A DNA stretch of 64,000 nucleotides from Brevibacillus sp. GTDB lineage: Bacteria > Bacillota > Bacilli > Brevibacillales > Brevibacillaceae. Made by a program: the position numbers and the translations under genes. The notes under the pieces were generated by a model. The model was not told the origin of the DNA. It saw nothing but the letters and a program-made list of their open reading frames with translations, and made no database searches. This document shows, in pieces, positions 62,744 through 64,000 of this stretch (position 1 is the first letter of the stretch; every line of letters begins with the position of its first letter). The DNA is taken from assembly GCA_017656235.1 (NCBI GenBank), contig JACDOF010000002.1:212977-276976 (forward strand), read 5' to 3'.

Positions 62744-63867
62744 TGACGTTGATGATCTCGAAAAACACCGCCGATTGTGTGCGGCACAGCGTGGACATCA
62801 TCAGGCAAAATCAGGCCGGGACGGGTGCGTATATCGCGTCGCCTGGCTTTGTCCATTACCGCTACGCGTGGTTTCGCGACGGTACGTTTACCGCCTACGC
62901 CATGGACCGGATCGGCGAACACGAAAGTGCACGACGGTTTTATCAGTGGTGTCACGACGTTCTGATGAAGCAGGAACCAAAGGCACGCCGTGCCATGGAA
63001 GCGGCTCGCCGCGGAGAGTGGGACGGACACGAAAACGACGTGTTTTTGCATACGCGATATACGGTCGATGGAGAAGAAGTGCCGGGGAAGTGGGGAAACT
63101 TCCAACTGGACGGTTATGGTACGTGGCTCTGGGGCGTCGCCGAGCATGTGCGGCTGACAGGCCAGACGGCGTGGATTGACCAAATGCGACCGGGGATCGA
63201 ACTGACGCTGGACTACCTGGAGGCTTGTTGGCGGCTGCCCAATTACGACTGCTGGGAAGAACATGGCGACCGCATTCATCCGGCAACGCTGGCAGCCGTG
63301 TATGGCGGGTGCCGGGCGGTACAGCCCTATCTGCCGGATCGGTCGGCTGCGCTTGGCGCCCTTTGCGAGGAGATTCGGCTGTACCTGCTTAAGAACGGCA
63401 TTGAACAAGGAAGATTCGTCAAGTCCATTGGCAATCCGGCAGTGGATGCCAGTTTGTTGTGGCTGTCGCTGCCGTTCGGAATGGTTGCCATAGATGACCC
63501 GGTGATGACGAATACCGTCCACCAGATCGAACGACTGCTGCAAAACGGCTGCGGCGTCCATCGCTATCCCCAAGATGTCTACTACGGCGGCGGACAGTGG
63601 CCGTTGTTGTCGGCATGGCTGGGCTGGTACTACGCGCGGGCGGGGAAGCGGCCAAAAGCGGTAGAAATGCTGCGCTGGGTGGAAAGCAAGTTCGGCGGAG
63701 AGGGGCTGCCCGAACAAGTACAGGACGTGCTGCTCGCTCCCGCCGCTTACCAGGAGTGGCTGTCAAAAGAGGGACCTCCTGCCGTGCCCCTGCTCTGGTC
63801 GCACGCGATGTATCTCGTCTTGTATGCGGAGTTGGTACAGTGGCCGCCGCTCTCAGAGAAGCGGTGA
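62743..63867 (+). CDS. glycoside hydrolase family 15-like protein (second, short)
   Basis: The 374-residue protein is a GH15-type (alpha/alpha)6 barrel without the N-terminal beta-sandwich domain. It has FVHYRYAWFRDGTFTAYAMDRI, GNFQLDGYGTWLWGVAEHV, the acid region YDCWEEHGDRIHPATLAAVYGG, and WSHAMYLVLYAEL near the C-terminus. There is no signal peptide. It should cleave glucose from short imported oligosaccharides or trehalose-like sugars. ATG 62743 overlaps the MalG stop. Its last seven codons (PPLSEKR) lie inside the 60-base repeat at 63843, so its original 3' end has probably been replaced. Confidence 0.85.
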   Translation: MTLMISKNTADCVRHSVDIIRQNQAGTGAYIASPGFVHYRYAWFRDGTFTAYAMDRIGEHESARRFYQWCHDVLMKQEPKARRAMEAARRGEWDGHENDVFLHTRYTVDGEEVPGKWGNFQLDGYGTWLWGVAEHVRLTGQTAWIDQMRPGIELTLDYLEACWRLPNYDCWEEHGDRIHPATLAAVYGGCRAVQPYLPDRSAALGALCEEIRLYLLKNGIEQGRFVKSIGNPAVDASLLWLSLPFGMVAIDDPVMTNTVHQIERLLQNGCGVHRYPQDVYYGGGQWPLLSAWLGWYYARAGKRPKAVEMLRWVESKFGGEGLPEQVQDVLLAPAAYQEWLSKEGPPAVPLLWSHAMYLVLYAELVQWPPLSEKR

Positions 63868-63902
63868 TCAGACTGCACGTGAACACGAGTGGGGCGGTTT
63901 TT
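63843..63902. repeat. 60-base structured repeat, copy 2
   Basis: It matches 54322-54381 at 58 of 60 positions, differing at two bases next to the inner hairpin. It contains the stop codon of the GH15 gene and ends in GGGCGGTTTTT, so it likely serves as that operon's terminator. Confidence 0.82.
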
Positions 63903-64000
63903 CGCACTCACTTGGTGGCCAACCAGCGAAGAAGCAGGCCAGGACCGCTTCACGACGATCCGCAGGGGCAGCGGCAAAACGACGTCCCGCTGCCGTCGTG
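63903..64000. other. window end, no supported gene
   Basis: The last 98 bases have short open frames on both strands but none has a start, a ribosome binding site or a recognisable motif. A gene could end or begin here beyond the edge. Confidence 0.3.

Noticed and set aside
1..64000. CRISPR array, prophage, insertion sequence, rRNA or tRNA genes
   Set aside because: I saw no regularly spaced direct repeats, transposase, integrase, phage structural gene or tRNA-like cloverleaf in the window.

Overview
The window reads as chromosomal DNA of an endospore-forming, moderately GC-rich Bacillota, most likely from the Bacillales. The evidence is GerA-type germinant receptor genes at the left edge, strong GGAGG ribosome binding sites with frequent GTG and TTG starts, cre-like AAGCGCTT operators, and typical Bacillales genes (DUF1128, RelQ/YjbM, DynA-type dynamins, PepV, CimA). 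A Brevibacillus- or Paenibacillus-like genome would fit, but I cannot prove the genus from the sequence. I found no rRNA, tRNA, transposase, prophage or CRISPR array.

Layout. 1-2036: the 3' part of a GerAB-type permease gene and a GerAC lipoprotein gene. 2275-2796: a DJ-1/PfpI protein. 3020-18663: a complete-looking inositol catabolic regulon with a LacI-family regulator, three Gfo/Idh/MocA dehydrogenases, a ribose-type (CUT2) ABC importer, then iolI, iolD, iolE, iolB, iolC and iolA. The aldolase gene iolJ is not in the cluster. 18896-25162: a branched-chain-amino-acid-type ABC importer whose two ATPases are fused into one protein, followed by a DUF3870 protein and a luciferase-like flavin oxidoreductase. 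The substrate is unknown, and the operon starts with a leader RNA that looks like a transcription attenuator. 25332-28962: two tandem dynamin-like GTPases that together correspond to the single fused DynA of Bacillus subtilis.

29070-53258 is mixed housekeeping DNA: a heptad-repeat lipoprotein, a cold-shock protein, an M20 amidohydrolase with an alpha/beta hydrolase, citramalate synthase, an AAC(3)-family acetyltransferase, a YbjQ protein, an ECF S-component, DUF1128, a U32 peptidase-family protein, TetR and GNAT genes, a CuAO_N1/DUF4309 protein, RelQ with PepV, a DEAD-box helicase, a small zinc-ribbon protein, an RsmF-like rRNA methyltransferase, a membrane protein with a soluble MCP and a classical MCP, and 4-hydroxyphenylpyruvate dioxygenase. 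53409-56075: an inositol monophosphatase family protein and a MATE exporter. 56114-63867: a divergent maltodextrin-type locus, with GH15 and LacI genes on the minus strand and malEFG-like genes plus a second GH15 gene on the plus strand. It has no ATPase gene, so the importer presumably uses a shared MsmX-like ATPase.

The most unusual non-coding structure is a long palindromic intergenic repeat present three times (about 36145, 45600 and 54384), plus a separate 60-base terminator-like repeat (54322 and 63843, 58 of 60 positions identical). The second copy of the 60-base repeat forms the very end of a GH15 reading frame.
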